64,000 nucleotides of DNA. Origin: Skeletonema tropicum. Taxonomy: Eukaryota > Bacillariophyta > Thalassiosirophyceae > Thalassiosirales > Thalassiosiraceae. Below are positions 1 to 12,800 of the stretch, in pieces. Each line of letters opens with the position of its first letter. Position 1 is the first letter of the stretch. Location: the NCBI GenBank assembly GCA_037178625.1, contig CM074141.1, forward strand, positions 186,001 through 250,000. Reading direction: 5' to 3'. The position numbers and the translations under genes are program-made. Below the pieces are notes generated by a model. It was not told the DNA's origin and did not search any database. It saw nothing but the letters and a program-made list of their open reading frames with translations.

Positions 1-529
1 CAAAAAGTCTCCCAGCAAAATTGGGCGAAGCACGCTGTCGACAACGAAGCAAGAACACCGGCATGATGCAACATGCATCAGCGGACAATTAATTGACTGA
101 TAGAAGCGAATTCAATCAGAAGTACCAACTACACTATCGATCATCATAATCATCTGGGCGGCACCACTTACATAATATAGAAGATTGTTGAGAGACTGAA
201 CTAAACGATTCCTCAACTAAGTAGGGCGCGCCGAACAACTTCTGACATCTACCTACACGACATAAAGAAGTTTTGCAATCAAAAAAAAGAGAGAGAGGCC
301 CCTTGCCCTTGCTTCGCTTCGTTGCTATCCTAAGTAATTTAACGGTGTCAATACAATAAAATATCTGCAGTGAGTCTTGATACATGACATGATGTTCAAA
401 TATATGAAAAGTAACGTATCACGCCATTGTAAATATGTAATTACTTCTATTTACTCATCCAACTGCACACTGCACGCAAATTAAAACACAGGCTGCGAAT
501 CTAATCATTAATCATTCCATGTTCATGTC
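1..529. other. Intergenic, upstream of the RING gene
   Basis: I see no convincing gene. The only ORF (134-385, minus) is short, has no recognisable motif and is interrupted by simple A/G-rich sequence near 280-300. The region is AT-rich and should hold the promoter of the gene starting at 530, but I cannot identify a defined promoter element. Confidence 0.5.
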
Positions 530-2288
530 ATGATGAAACGACTCTTCATAATATTCCAACCCCTTCTCCTACTCCTCTCGCTAACAACCACTGCCGTCCG
601 CGCCACAATCACGCTCTCCACAACCGGCAAACAACTTCACTCCCGCGCAGCTGACTTTGGCCTACAATTTGAATACGATCTCCAATACGTAGCGCTACTG
701 CAGTACGTGCCGGATGATATGCACTTGTGTCATGGAGTTACAGAGATTCATCATCCGGATGATGATGATCGTCGTCGAGTGTTTGCAGACGACAAAATTC
801 ACATTACACCGTCTCACGGGGTACCAGTTGCCCTCCTCGCCAAACGTGGTCAATGTACCTACGAAACCAAGGCAAAAGTTGCCTCCACTCTCACCTCACC
901 GCATGGACTAGTAAGATTTGTAATTGTCTATGATGATAAAATGGAAGATGGGGAACATTTGATTACCATGATGCCTGAAAGGGATGAAGATGAAGGGAGA
1001 GGAGGTAGGGATTTATATGAGGAGTTGGGGTTGGTCTTTGTTAGTTATGAGAGTGGAATGGGTGAGTTTTTAGTTGAATTGTAGTTGAAATATGATTGTT
1101 CCTGTATGAGTGGTATCGGGGCTGATTTCCATTGATGATTTCATTCTTACACTAACAACTTGAAAACTCTATTAATAATTCCTCTCTCAACTGCATGCAC
1201 ACACAGCACTCCACGAATATCTAAACACACAACCATCCTACATCAACAAACAAGGAGGACCCCAAATCCTAATCGACGGTACTGACGGATGGTTCCCCCC
1301 CTACGATCAATCCGCTGCATCCTTTGCGTTTCTACTCATGTTATTTGGATGTGTTTGTTCTTTTTCGGTATTCTTATCCACAAATATGTTGAATTCTACT
1401 GCTACTACTACTAATGGTGAGGTGGTGAATGATCATCAGCTGTTCTTGTTGGGAGGAGGGGAGGGGATGGTTGGGACAGGAAGGAATACACGACGACAAT
1501 CACGACGGGGGAATGGGTTGAGGTTGTTAACTATGGAAGAGGTGGAGACTTTGCCAACGATTGAATATAATGATGATGTTTTGAGTCGTAGTAGTGAGGA
1601 AGATGATCGACAGAGTGGTGGGAGTTCTTCACGGGGGTTGGAGTTACGTGATAAGACGGACATGCCTTACTTGAATGATGATGATTTGGATGTAGAGGGG
1701 TTGGGGACACCTCAACCTAGTCGAGATGAATTAGAAGAGGAGGATCAGTTGACAGAACGAGGAAGAAGGGGAGGAGGAGGAGGAGGAGGATTATGCCGAG
1801 CACTTTCATCACCCAAAAAGGAAGATCCATACTTTCGTCATGCATCATGTTCCATTTGCTTGGATGAGTATGAGATGGGGGAACAGATACGAGTGTTGCC
1901 TTGCCAGCATACATTCCATTCCGAGTGTATCTTTCCTTGGTTGACGGAACGCAGCCCTACGTGCCCATTGTGTAAGGCCATGTTTGAGGCTGTGCATGTC
2001 GATGAGGAAGAGGAGCAGCAAGAAGGACAGTCGGGAAGCAATAATGTTGGTAATGAAGATGAGCAATCGCAACGGACTGAAGTTGGTAGCGGTGACGAAG
2101 GGGCAGCTGATCTAGAAGGGGCAACGAATGTTAATGGCAGCTCTGAATCATCTAGAAGATGGACAGCATCAAGATTGTGGAGGAACTTGTTTGGTTCTAA
2201 CGCTACTGTATCAAGGAGTGATGCTGCTCCCAATGCAATTAATAATGAGGGGAATACTCTGGAGGAGCCTTTGTTGCCAGATGTGTAA
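530..2288 (+). CDS. PA-TM-RING membrane E3 ubiquitin ligase (2 exons)
   Basis: Two exons, 530-1061 and 1207-2288, join across a 145-bp GT-AG intron (1062-1206) whose phase fits exactly, giving 537 residues. Residues 1-25 are a signal peptide (MMKRLFIIFQ followed by a Leu-rich stretch). A lumenal PA-like domain follows at about 30-205. One transmembrane helix lies at about 217-236 (FAFLLMLFGCVCSFSVFL). The cytosolic part is acidic and Gly/Ser-rich and carries a RING-H2 finger at 392-433: C392, C395, C410, H412, H415, C418, C430, C433. This order (signal peptide, PA, TM, RING-H2) defines the RNF13/GRAIL class, whose members ubiquitinate substrates at endosomal or secretory membranes. The acidic tail after the RING is low-complexity. 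The downstream exon alone begins with Met at the TM helix, so a one-exon model would lose the PA domain. The family call is secure; the substrate is unknown. Confidence 0.88.
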
Positions 2289-3191
2289 AGATTGGACATT
2301 ACGTGGTATAGGCATAGATTAAGCAGTAATGTTATTGTAGTATAGAAAGAGAATGCATTTGTTTGATTCCATTGTGGTTGCTGAATCGATGGTCGCTTAT
2401 TTTACACTCAAACTCTACATTAAACGAGTTTAGTCAGTAATTGAATCAAGAGTGCTGTTGATGCACAGTTGATTGTTATTTTAGTTTCTATTCTACTCCT
2501 AATTGATTACATAATGAGATTGTTGCGTTGAGCTCAACGTTGAATAGGAGTAAGTGCGTTTGCACGTTTGTAATCCAGTCCCATTCAAGGGTAAATAATA
2601 AATCCCCGCTAAACTTACGTAGAATGTAGAACTGTAGCTGATGTAGGTAGGTAGCAACTCAAAGCCAAATCCAACCCCCCGTACCTACGTAGAATACATA
2701 CTACAACATTTCGAGATCATTCGATTTTTACCCCCTACAACTGTAAAATCTTCCTATTGAATTCCTTCGTCACGACACGTAGAAAAAATTAACGGGGTGA
2801 AATAATTTTTTTCTGTAGAATTTTAGCGTAGGAATTCAATAGGAAGGCCCTTTCCCTTGCCCTTGCTTGCTTGATACTCCTACTACGAGATTCGTGCCTG
2901 CTAGTATGTACTACTAACTTTTGGGTTCTCATCTAAATCATACTAGGTATGTTCTTGTGACTCGAAAGAACAAAAATGTGCATTTGTCTGTGAACTGTGA
3001 ACTGATTTCCAAGTTCCTACTTGAACTTAGAGCATCCTACATCCAGCACAGCTCAAGGGGGGCGGGGCTAATACTTCTCATCCAGATAGCGGGGAGCCGG
3101 TACTGGAAGTTGAAGTTGACGGAAGAAATAATCCAGCGGCAACGGCGACGGATTGAGTGTTACGTACATAAGTAGGTGGTTTACAAAGCCA
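2289..3191. other. Intergenic with a small perfect inverted repeat
   Basis: No gene is supported here. A 16-bp perfect inverted repeat (ttcctattgaattcct at 2751-2766 and its complement at 2830-2845) encloses about 60 bp and could be a tiny foldback element. The short sequence ctacgtagaa recurs around 2620-2690. At 3133-3161 the sequence resembles the 5' flank shared by the other AP2-repeat genes (ccagcggcaacggcgacgg), so this is the original upstream region of the gene at 3820, now separated from it by an insertion. An 84-codon ORF (2921-3175) overlaps that flank and is probably not coding. Confidence 0.45.
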
Positions 3192-3419
3192 TACTTATTA
3201 CTAGCCTCGCTGACGCTCGTCTAGCGGCTGCGCGGGTTTTCTAAATAAGAGAGGAGGCACCGGCTATCTACTAAGATATTGATTGTGTCTACTTACTTCT
3301 ATATACATAGCAGTATTCAAATAGTACGTTATGTAACACTTTAATAATTATGTAATAAAGGTTGTACATTGCCTTCTACGAACACCCCCCCGAACAATCA
3401 AATCTATAAGCCTAAAAAC

Positions 3420-3710
3420 GGGGGGGCAAGGGGGGGTGTCCCCCTGAACAATCAAATCTAAGCCAATCAAAGAAAGAGTCAATCGAAAATTCTAAAAACG
3501 GGGGGAAAGGGGGGGTGTCCCCCCCTGAACAATTAGTAAATCTAAGCCAATCAAAGAAAGAGTCAATCGAAAATTCTAAACACGGGGGGGCAAGGGGGGT
3601 GTCCCCCCCTGAACAATCAAATCTAAGCCAATCAAAGAGTCAATCGAAAATTCTAAAAACGGGGGGGGCAAGGGGTCAAATCAAGCCAATCAAAGAAAGA
3701 GTCGATCGAA
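3420..3710. repeat. ~80-bp G-rich minisatellite (about 4 units)
   Basis: Units begin with runs of G near 3420, 3500, 3583 and 3661. Each reads roughly as a G-run, caagggggggtgtcccccc, then a segment with aatctaagccaatcaaag and agtcaatcgaaaattct. The G-run facing a C-run within each unit could form a hairpin or G-quadruplex. The copy at 42673-42790 has only about two units, so the array length varies between loci. Confidence 0.75.
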
Positions 3711-3748
3711 AATGCCCGTGAAGGCCAAAGGACACGCCAAAGGGCCCG

Positions 3749-3780
3749 GACCGACCGACCGACCGACCGACCGACCGAAC
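3749..3780. repeat. (GACC)n microsatellite
   Basis: A run of the tetranucleotide gacc (about eight units) lies at the right end of repeat element R. The same position in copy 2 (about 42830-42880) is a mixed gacc / gaacgaca array, so it is an unstable part of the element. Confidence 0.85.
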
Positions 3781-3819
3781 GACTTAGCTCCTCTCATTAT
3801 TTAGATTTACAAAGCTATC

Positions 3820-4893
3820 ATGGTGACAAGGATCCTCGTTCGCACTCCAATTCCACGGAAGAAGGAAACAGCATCGGCGGCAAAGGCTGATGAGTCAAAC
3901 CGCGATTACAACTACAAACAAAAAGACGATGGTTCTAACACTAACAATAAGTGTAACCCTGTGCGAGAACAAGTTAAGAAGACCGAATCTTCGTTCTGCA
4001 GCAACAAAGGTTGTCCTCATGATCATGAGAAGGCTGCCAATGGTAAATTCTGTTATTTCTGCGACGGCAACCTCTGTCATGATGTGCCTCCGCCTCTGCA
4101 AGGCAAACCCTCCAACAATGACGATGACAAAATAGCGGCTCGCAATGAAGTGACCTCTTGCCAACAAAATGATGATAATGATACTGCTTCGAGGAAACGC
4201 CCTCTTTTGATGGATAATACAGATGATGCCTCTGAAATGACGAAACGTCGAAAGAAGTTCATCGATTTGTCCGATGTCCCACCACAGTTGCCAATCACGA
4301 GCAGCAAGATAGACGGTTCTTCGAAGTACAAAGGTGTATCATTCAATAAAGCGAGGAACAAATGGCGGGCACGAATCAAAGTAGGCGACACGAATCATTT
4401 TATTGGCTATTATGAGAATGAAGAAAAAGCTGGTATTGACTACGCTCGTGCCGTATTCAAATACAAGACAGGAAAACAAAATTTCATCGAATTGACAGAT
4501 GTGAAAGGGAATGGAAACAATGTTACTTCAAATTACAACGGTGCTCCCTTTAGTAAAGCGAGGAAGAAATGGCTGCCACGATTTGCAATCAGTAGAACGT
4601 CAAATGTTATTGGTATTGGCCATTATGACAATAAAGAAGAAGCTGCCGTTGACAATGCTCGTGCTGTATTCAAATGCAAGACAGAAGAAGGAGAGGAAGA
4701 GTTGAGGATGAAGTCGATGATGCTGAAATGCAACGGCTGGGATTTGTATCTAAATCAGCAAGGAGTGTTTTTCAATCCAGTGATGAGCAAGTGGATTGTA
4801 ATGGTTATCATCAGCGGAATGAATCAGTGTATTGGCTATTATGACACTGCTCAAGAGGCTAGCATCGCCTATTCGCGATATAGATTTGCATAG
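3820..4893 (+). CDS. AP2-repeat protein with Cys/His N-terminal cluster (copy 1, intact)
   Basis: 357 residues, single exon, starting at an ATG (MVTRILVRTPIPRKK) found in all paralogs here. A Cys/His cluster lies at 60-87 (C60, C65, H67, H69, C78, C81, C86, H87) and may bind zinc. A basic patch, TKRRKKF (141-147), looks like a nuclear localisation signal. Three AP2-like repeats follow at about 168-217, 237-287 and 310-354. The first matches the AP2 pattern best (KYKGVSFNKARNKWRARI, then IGYYENEEKAGIDYARAVFK); the second and third are degenerate, for example a Cys or Asn where the first repeat has conserved positions. AP2 domains bind DNA as a three-stranded sheet, so a nuclear DNA-binding role is likely. 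AP2 also occurs in mobile-element proteins, so a regulator role is not proven. Six related copies or remnants lie elsewhere in the window. Confidence 0.7.
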   Translation: MVTRILVRTPIPRKKETASAAKADESNRDYNYKQKDDGSNTNNKCNPVREQVKKTESSFCSNKGCPHDHEKAANGKFCYFCDGNLCHDVPPPLQGKPSNNDDDKIAARNEVTSCQQNDDNDTASRKRPLLMDNTDDASEMTKRRKKFIDLSDVPPQLPITSSKIDGSSKYKGVSFNKARNKWRARIKVGDTNHFIGYYENEEKAGIDYARAVFKYKTGKQNFIELTDVKGNGNNVTSNYNGAPFSKARKKWLPRFAISRTSNVIGIGHYDNKEEAAVDNARAVFKCKTEEGEEELRMKSMMLKCNGWDLYLNQQGVFFNPVMSKWIVMVIISGMNQCIGYYDTAQEASIAYSRYRFA

Positions 4894-6838
4894 TGTTAGA
4901 GTAGAGAATTCTGGACGTGAACACAAACACAACGCTCAAGCCGACGATTTGACCAATGTCCCAACAATGGCAAAAATGTGTGCCAGATCTCGTCTACCTC
5001 CACCCCCATAAAGTACTGGCCATTCTCAAGGCGTGGCTACTGCTACTGGTACTGGAGCATTTCACTCATACTCATTCGAATCGGTCATCGCAAGATCTAT
5101 TCATGCTGGCTGGTGCTGTTGAAAAAGACGGGGACTGACGAGACACGTGGGAGAAGAAGGATATGGAATCTGATGGTCAGGGTGGGGGGCGTGATGGCGG
5201 TACAACGTAGCACAGCAGCCTCTAGAGAGACGTGCATAAACCTTTCTGTTCCAATGTTGTAGTTCATCTAAGAAGCGAATCAGACTTTACTGTTATCTCG
5301 ACCACGACTCTAATTACCTACCCACCATGATGTAACTGTAACGTAGAGTCGACTTATACTTATACTTTCTTGTTTGCCTTTTTCGTGATTTGCAAGAAAC
5401 CAATCAACCGACTTCTGGGTTCTCCACATCGACGTGAACTGAACAGATTCTGGGCATTGATCGTGCTGTGCTCGTGCCTCTGTGATTGTAGAGCACTAGC
5501 TTCTTCAACGAGATGTCTGACAAGTTGAAAATGATATGATGAACGTCAGAGAACACTAGCTTATTCAACCAGGCAGAAAAAGATGGACGTCAGTGGCAGT
5601 GGAAAGAGAGAGACAAAGTCATGTTGTGTTTGAGGGAAGTGTATATCTATATCCCTAAGATGGGTCGAAGGCAGTATTGGGATGCAGTTATCATTCAGAT
5701 GAGGGCTCGGTCAAACTCAAACATCGGTAAGATGACATTTGAGCTGGTATCATTAACAAGCAGCATGCATGATATCCGTGAGCTTTCCAAAACTCCACTC
5801 ATCGCCTTCATTGGCCGGCTAGAGGACAAGTTATGACCGTTATTATTTGTCATTGTATGTCATGAGGCGTTCGAGAAGTAGATCTAAACAAGGCATGTAT
5901 AAAGACCTTGAGCACGTTATGGCTGTGTCAGAGTTATGATCCGAAAGGGGATGCAGCACAGAAGGTTAATCTTGATTGTAGAGGTGGAGGTGTCATGATA
6001 TTGATTTCACAAGATGAGCAGCGTGTTAAAATCAAGCATGCCGACAAAGCCCTACACCAATGTTGAGAAGTTTCAACTATTTGCTCTCATATTTATTCGA
6101 GCTTTGCGTATGATTTAGCTATTGCACCAGGTTTCAATGTGTTGAGAGCCCAGGCTTTGAATCGTTTGGTGTATGGTTAAAATGTGTGAAATAATTGTGG
6201 TGAGTTTGATGCTATGTGATAGTAATTAATACAAATAATAATCGACATCGCCATGTCCCCACTTACATTAGATTTGACCCCATATCTGCAGGGCGCCGGA
6301 ATGAACAGCATTGCAGCCGCTCTCGTGTCGAAGCATATTTTTGACGTGCACAACAAACGCTACTCTTACAACTGAATTGGCAGCAATAACCACTGAAGCA
6401 CTATGCACCATCGTAACACTAGTATGCTGTTGTTAGGCGTGTCATGCAAGAAGGGAGATTGCACCAGCGTCGGTAAGTAAATACTAGATAAGTAGGAGGA
6501 GGTGGTTGATGGATGTGTTGAAGTTCTGAGTGGGGGTGGGGGTGCGTGAGGAGAAGGTGGTGCCGGATGATCTCAGTATCAAGATTGCCGTCTCAAATTG
6601 TCAGACAACGCAACGTGCTGAGGAGACCTTGCTTAGATAGACCTTCTCTCTCGAATAGGTGCGACTATCCTTTCATAAATCTCTGAAGGTGAATGCAACA
6701 GCAAAATAACCCTAACAAGAAGTACATACTTGTCTATTCCTATGGTGTTAGTTGAATTATTTTTGCTACATCTACAGCAAAGATTCCCTATCTTTCTCTA
6801 ATCTAATTATCATGAATCATCTTCATCTTCCACACTCT
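4894..6838. other. Intergenic: AP2 downstream repeat and unassigned sequence
   Basis: The first ~220 bp (to about 5100) is the 3' flank shared with the AP2 copies at 35310-35690, 40020-40440 and (reversed) 61990-62340; typical shared words are ctcaaggcgtggc and actggagcatt. The rest holds no convincing gene. An ORF of 71 codons at 5621-5836 has no recognisable motif. The 3' end of the large minus-strand gene is at 6839. Confidence 0.45.
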
Positions 6839-9800
6839 CTAATTACACCTACCCAACACCGTGTCACAATCACCAGTGCAGCATTGATTCGGAGCAGGAG
6901 GACACGGCTTATTATTGGTGATACAAGTTTCTGGGTCTGGTTTAGTCCCCATCAAGTAACAAGTTCCGCTAAAACGATGATCCCATTCACACGCTGGATA
7001 TGTTAGTTCACAGGTAGGCTTGTCAGTGATGGATTTACAGTACTCCTGGGTGGCGGTAGTGGGGTCGAGCAAGACAATAGGGCTCTTAGTCGGTGCATTC
7101 GTCGTTGGACTATCCGTTGGTGGAGATGGTGGAGATACGGGTTTTGCAGTGAGAGATGGAGGACCACTAGTCGGTGATACACTTGGAGCCTCTGATACGG
7201 GTGTGGCACCCGCAACAACAAAGTCACTTGCATAACTCTCTGCAGTCTTGGTGATTTTTTGAGCTAGGCCTGCATTCAATTTATTCGCATTGATCGTATA
7301 GTCAAAGTTGAGCACTGGTTCTGCTTGAACGACGTACCCATCACTGCCCGATTCAATGATAGTCTGGTCGCTAATGTAACACCTAATATCATCCTCGGCA
7401 GTGCTAAGACGATCGGAGGAGATACCTACTGCAAGATCGCAAATCAACTTTTGTTCCTCTCCAGTTAAATAGCGGGGCTCTGCAAGATTGAAATTAACTT
7501 CGGTGGTAAAGGTAGGTCCACCACAACCTGCAACAGTGCCTGTACCGCTATGAAACAGATCCGTGTCGGAATACAGGACGCCACATCCAAAGTTACGAGA
7601 GTTGGGAATAACAGTCTCAATGTCTGATGGCACATCAACGCCAAACCATTGATTCACACCGTACCAAAGAGCCTCCCAAGAAGTAGTGGGCATGACTCGA
7701 CCGCGGCCAATGTTAGTTGGATCAGCTTCACCGAACGAACGTGGGTATTCGCCCATGATTTGCCCTCCTTTGACGTCACCGCCAAAGATGAAGTAATTGC
7801 CTCCCCACCTATGAATTATACCAATTGATATGAAATTTGGAGGTGAGAACAAAATAGATACCATGTTTTAAGTCAAAGTCACTTCACGCCACACTTACCC
7901 GTGGTCGGACCCAGAATTACTATTGGGACTGACCGTTCTTCCAAATTCACTACCCTGGATGACCAAGACATTATTCTGTATGCCTTGAGCCTTGATTTCG
8001 TTCCAAAAGTTTGTAAGTCCTTTGTTCAGACTTGGCAAGGAGGAGTCCAATCCTTGCTTGACCTGCGCGTGATGATCAAATCCTCGCAGTTGAATGTAAA
8101 AGACATCACGGTTAAGACCATCGATACGCTTATTCCTTCCTACAATCATTTCAGCTACAATTCGCAAACTCTTGTTGATGTCACCAACATCGGCTTTAGT
8201 AGTAAATTCAGTCAAAAGGTGCGTTTCCTTCAATGATTGAGTGAGGATTTCAGCCTTGTTCCAAATGTCAAGGAAGGTCTGCGACCACATGTTCCCAAAC
8301 ATTCCAGCATTTTCCACAGTTTCAGAGTGGACCTCCTCCAAGTACGGACGAAGTTGTTCAGTACGATCTCTCCAATTAAGAAATTCGCGCTCATAGATTG
8401 ATCTTGGTCCAGCTGAAGACACAACATCGGCAAGTCTTCCAGTTTTGGGGTCTCCGTCGATCATTTGGGCCTTTCTGTCCATTGAAGTTGCAGCAACGAC
8501 AAAGCCATCGTCTTGAAGCATGTCCAGCATACGTCCTAAAACACCAGGTCCATCAGCTTCACGAAAGGCGTCAACTCGATGAGACTCCCTCTTCATTGAA
8601 GTGTGTGAGAACAAGTCGGTTTGAGTCTCAGTAATCCAATTGTCTTTGTTGACTGGTTTGTGCAGATGACCCATGTTTGAGAAGAAGATTCCTGCGCCTT
8701 CATCAAAAATGTCTTTGTAGATAGACAATTTCTTGTGCACACCCATTGTACTACACCCAGTTATGCCTGCAGAGGACCCATCAATGGGTGTCATGTCGTC
8801 CGAAGTAAGACCAATTCCCTTCTCGCCTCCACGTGCTGCGAAGTAGTCGTCATACAAGTAGCATCCTCCATCAGGATGGGGTGCAAGAATATTGAACGAA
8901 TCGGCTCCCCCGAAGAGATCAACATAAACGATGGCTTTGTAATCCGGTGAAGTTGAAGTAGGCTGAGGAGTAAGAGCTCGAGGGAGACCCGTCTTGCGTA
9001 AAGTATTGGAAGTGTGGAACTCGGGAGTCGTTGAAAGAAGCTCAATCAATACTCTGTCACCTCTGTCAGGACCGTAGTTTTCAGAGAAATGACTATGAGC
9101 TTCCGCCAGCAACTGCTTATTCTCTGGGCTCAACCGGCCAGCAGTGAGCAAAGTACTTAGGTCATCAATTCTGGCATAAATGTCGTCTCCAACTCCGTTG
9201 TAAGTCACATAGCCTACTGACGAACTAGTATCACCCACTGGTGCTACTTTCGTGAGGTAAGTGCCAAAACCGTTACCAGCATGTACCAAGCCCCACGTAT
9301 TGAGAGAAAAGAAGCCGTTTGTGATGCCTGTGACAGAAGACATCGTCAACACCTCACTCTCCGGAGAAACGAGCTCCGACGCGCCCAAAGCACCTGGAGG
9401 AGAGAAACCTGGATCGAAGAAACTGAATTGGTCGGGTGGTTGAAAGACCATCTGTCCAATTTTGAAGTGCATGTCCTGAAACAGTCCATGCCTGAATTTC
9501 ACATTCGGCCTGCGCTTGAACTCCATACTTCTCAAAAATGCCATTACCTTCAAGAGAGGTTCTCGGACCTGGCCTGCTGTTGGATCTTCGTCACCAACGA
9601 CTGACATGAATTCTTGATCCAAAGTGATTGCGGCTGCAACTGCAGCAAGATTTCCGTACTTTCCATCTCCAAATGTAATACCACCTTTGCTAAAAGTGCC
9701 GGTACGGAAAGCTTGAGTCACGCGACTGACATAGCTTGGACTAGGGTTAGATGTACCAAAGACCTGTGTGAGTCTCTTGGATACGTGCGGCGCGGTTGAC

Positions 9801-12800
9801 TCGTATCTAATCAAATCTGTCAAAAAGGCGTCCACCTCGTAATCAAAGTCACGTTCCGTCATTGCCACAAGATTAATGAAGCTCGGTGGATTCCTCATTT
9901 CGTAAGAAGCTGCTCCAAGAGAAATAACCGACTCCATATTTTTGAGGTAAATTGTTTCACCAAATTCGTTTGTGACCTTGAAGATTGTCGATGTAGAGAA
10001 AATTGTGGCTGCATCAGAAGCAACGTAGGCATCCACTTCTCCAGAAGATTCTAGGATGCTGTATGTTACACTAGCATCGGAAAACAACGCGGGGTTGTGA
10101 GCCCCGATCTTCAAAGTTGCCAAGGCATCTTCTCGAGATGGAACTGTAGCAAAGACAGGAGTCTCGGTAGTTGTAACTCCGCATAAACACATATCATCGT
10201 AGGTAGGTGAGCACACTCCCCATCCACAATAATTGTTAACAGTGGGAAAGATCTCATTGTGTGTAACTGGATCCTTCTGCCAGGGCAACTTGATGAAAGT
10301 AGACGAGGAGTCATAATCAACGTATGGCACTGTATCATCGTAGACCTCTGGATTGTACTTGGGCTTGTGAACAAATGCAATCAAGCCATCAGAGCGAACC
10401 TTGACCTGTTGCTCACATGGGTCTGATGTCCAAAAGAAGATATTAGTGTCGGGATCTAAACTGTTGTACTTGGTTCGTGTGCTTTTCATGCGGTAGGTAT
10501 ACGCTCGCATCTTCAAAGGATCACACATCGACCCTCCGTCTGCTAAGCATTGCGCTTCATTAGTTTGATAATTCAATAGCTCTCCATGGTACTCAAACTT
10601 GTAGCTATACTGACCCACTCCTCCCATGCAGCAGAGACGCGAAGCATCTTCCAACCGAGGGTCTGCACACATACTATGTGTGTATTGCCTCGTATCAAGT
10701 TCAGGTAGAAATGGACCAACGCCGGAAATGACTTTCTTCGCCCCATTGTAGAACGATAATTGAACGCAAGCAGTCCTGATATATTCATAGAAAGTTCCAG
10801 GAGCAACTTGTACAACAACAAGCGTATCCACTTGGCATTCCCGACCATAACAGGGGATATTCGCATCAAGCGTCACCGTATTGGCGAATTGACATTCACC
10901 AGCACCATTGGGATTACAAAGCTTCTCATAAAGAGAAGAGTCTTCTTCCAAAACAAAGCGCCTAATTCCTTCGTCGCCTTCCCACTTTGGATTATTGTAG
11001 TGAAACCTCGGCTGGCTTTGACCTCCTAGCAGTCGGAACCTAGCTCCAATTTTAAGGAAGTGGTGCTGTGATGGAGAAGAGAGCAATCAATTGTTAGTTA
11101 AGGCAATGCGGATAAGGATCTGTGGCGTAAAACAAGCTGGGATGTCTCACCTTTGGCAAATCGACACAAAGCGGATACCTATCTCCAATCCAACCACCAG
11201 TGACTGAGGACTTCGGAAAGAAATCATGCTTGTTGATTCTCAGTCGCATTGGCTCCATCCTTGATTTGTTAGATCGAAACAGCACCTCGGTGTTTCCACG
11301 TCGAGCAGTATAATCCCACCCAGTAAAAAGCCTGGCATTACTCAAGATATCTTCGTTGTTGTAGGTTCGGATAACTCTCCCGAATTCATCTCTCTTGGGA
11401 GTGCCATCGTCGTTGAGCTCATGAAGACCGATAGTGTACAACTGCATGATCTATTGCGATGACAATGTTATCGTATTGAAATGGACCAAAAGGTTAGTCG
11501 AATCTGAAATCGATAGAGAGAAAGGGAATAAATAAACTCGCATTACTTACCTCGCGAGCGAAATTCTCATCTGGATAGATAGTAGTGTTCTTCAAGACTT
11601 TCTGAAAGCGCTGCGAGCTCGACATGGCAAAGTTGAACTGTTCCGCCATCTTGGGACTGTACAACATTTCCTTCATAACATCATAATAATTCCCAAAGCA
11701 ATTCCTTGTGTAGGTGTCATAGACATAGAGGTTGGACTCGGTGTTGTGTGGATTAGTCGCAGTGCCTGTGTTGATGAGCTCGTAGAGTGCCCAAGCCATC
11801 TGATTTTTAGTATGAAGAAAGCGTGTGTTTTAGCAAGAAAGATTTTGATGAGATGATAACAAAAGTGTTAAGCATACTTGGCCTTACCTTTTGACACAGC
11901 TGATCTTCGGCTCCAAGGGTAACCATTGTCCAAACTGATTGCTTTTGAGCGAAGTAGTCTCCATAAGCATCGAGACAACCAACACAATCTGAATCTTGGT
12001 GTACAACATCAAAGTAGTCATCCTCCAGAGGGTCCGACGCAACTTCGTTAGGTGATCCGCACACTAAAACACCAGAGCCTCTATTAGTATGGATCTTATT
12101 TTTCACCATGATCTTGCCTGTATTTTGTGCGATGGCAACAAGAACAGCAGGATCCGCGTCCAATTCAAGAGTGTCAGCAAATCTGTCCACAATTTCTTTG
12201 TCCCCGTAACGACTCACGTAAGTAATCTCAGAGCTTTGCTTCAGATCCTCCCAGTAGTTCATAGGGTGGATATCAGGATAGACAAGGATGCCATCAACAA
12301 ATCCCGTGATGTTGGATGGAGATGAAGGATGTATGCCGGCATAATTGGTGAAATCATATACAGACCTGTGAGAAAAAAATGTCACTTGTGAGGAAGACTT
12401 GACACATATTTAAGAAGTGAGGAAACCAGACGACCAAGGCTACTTACATGTAATTAGGATGCACATTCTCCCAGCAGCCTTCCGATGTCATAATGAACAT
12501 CCCAAATGCTAGCTTGTCTTCTCCTGCACAGCCGTCTTCATCACGATTATTCCATAAGATGATATCTCTCACAAAAGGATTTTCATCATTGCTGCTTTCT
12601 AACGCTCGCTTCAACGCTGCAACGGAGCTAGCCTGAAGGGTGTTCGAGCACGAGCTCGCGTCGAGATCTGATCTTGGAATCCATCTACTCCTCGGATGTC
12701 TATCCATACAAGGTAGCTGGAGATAAGCACTTGGTGCATCCATGGTTGTTCCGCCAGTATTAGTCCCATCATAACGCAAGTTAGACACTGCATAAATGGA

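Larger units (their letters stand above)
3192..3797. mobile_element. Inserted repeat element R, copy 1
   Basis: The block starting tactagcctcgctgacgctc and ending near ctcctctcattattt recurs at 42173-42893 with high identity. The minus-strand AP2 paralog at 52991 has an uninterrupted version of the same flank (acaaagccatgctcattattt, about 53010-53030), so the ~600 bp here is an insertion between the AP2 5' flank and its start codon. Copy 2 has an extra ~310-bp internal segment (42357-42672), so one copy has lost or gained DNA. I see no clear terminal inverted repeat and cannot assign a superfamily. Confidence 0.55.

Noticed and set aside
2921..3175. 84-codon ORF upstream of element R
   Set aside because: It covers the conserved AP2 5' flank, which is non-coding in the other copies.
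3180..3815. The 10-bp direct repeat tttacaaagc as a target duplication of element R
   Set aside because: The R-free paralog near 53010 shows that the first copy belongs to the original flank and continues into gccatgctcattattt, so the true borders lie inside; the second copy looks like a small separate insertion.
5621..5836. 71-codon ORF downstream of AP2 copy 1
   Set aside because: Short, no motif, no second line of support.
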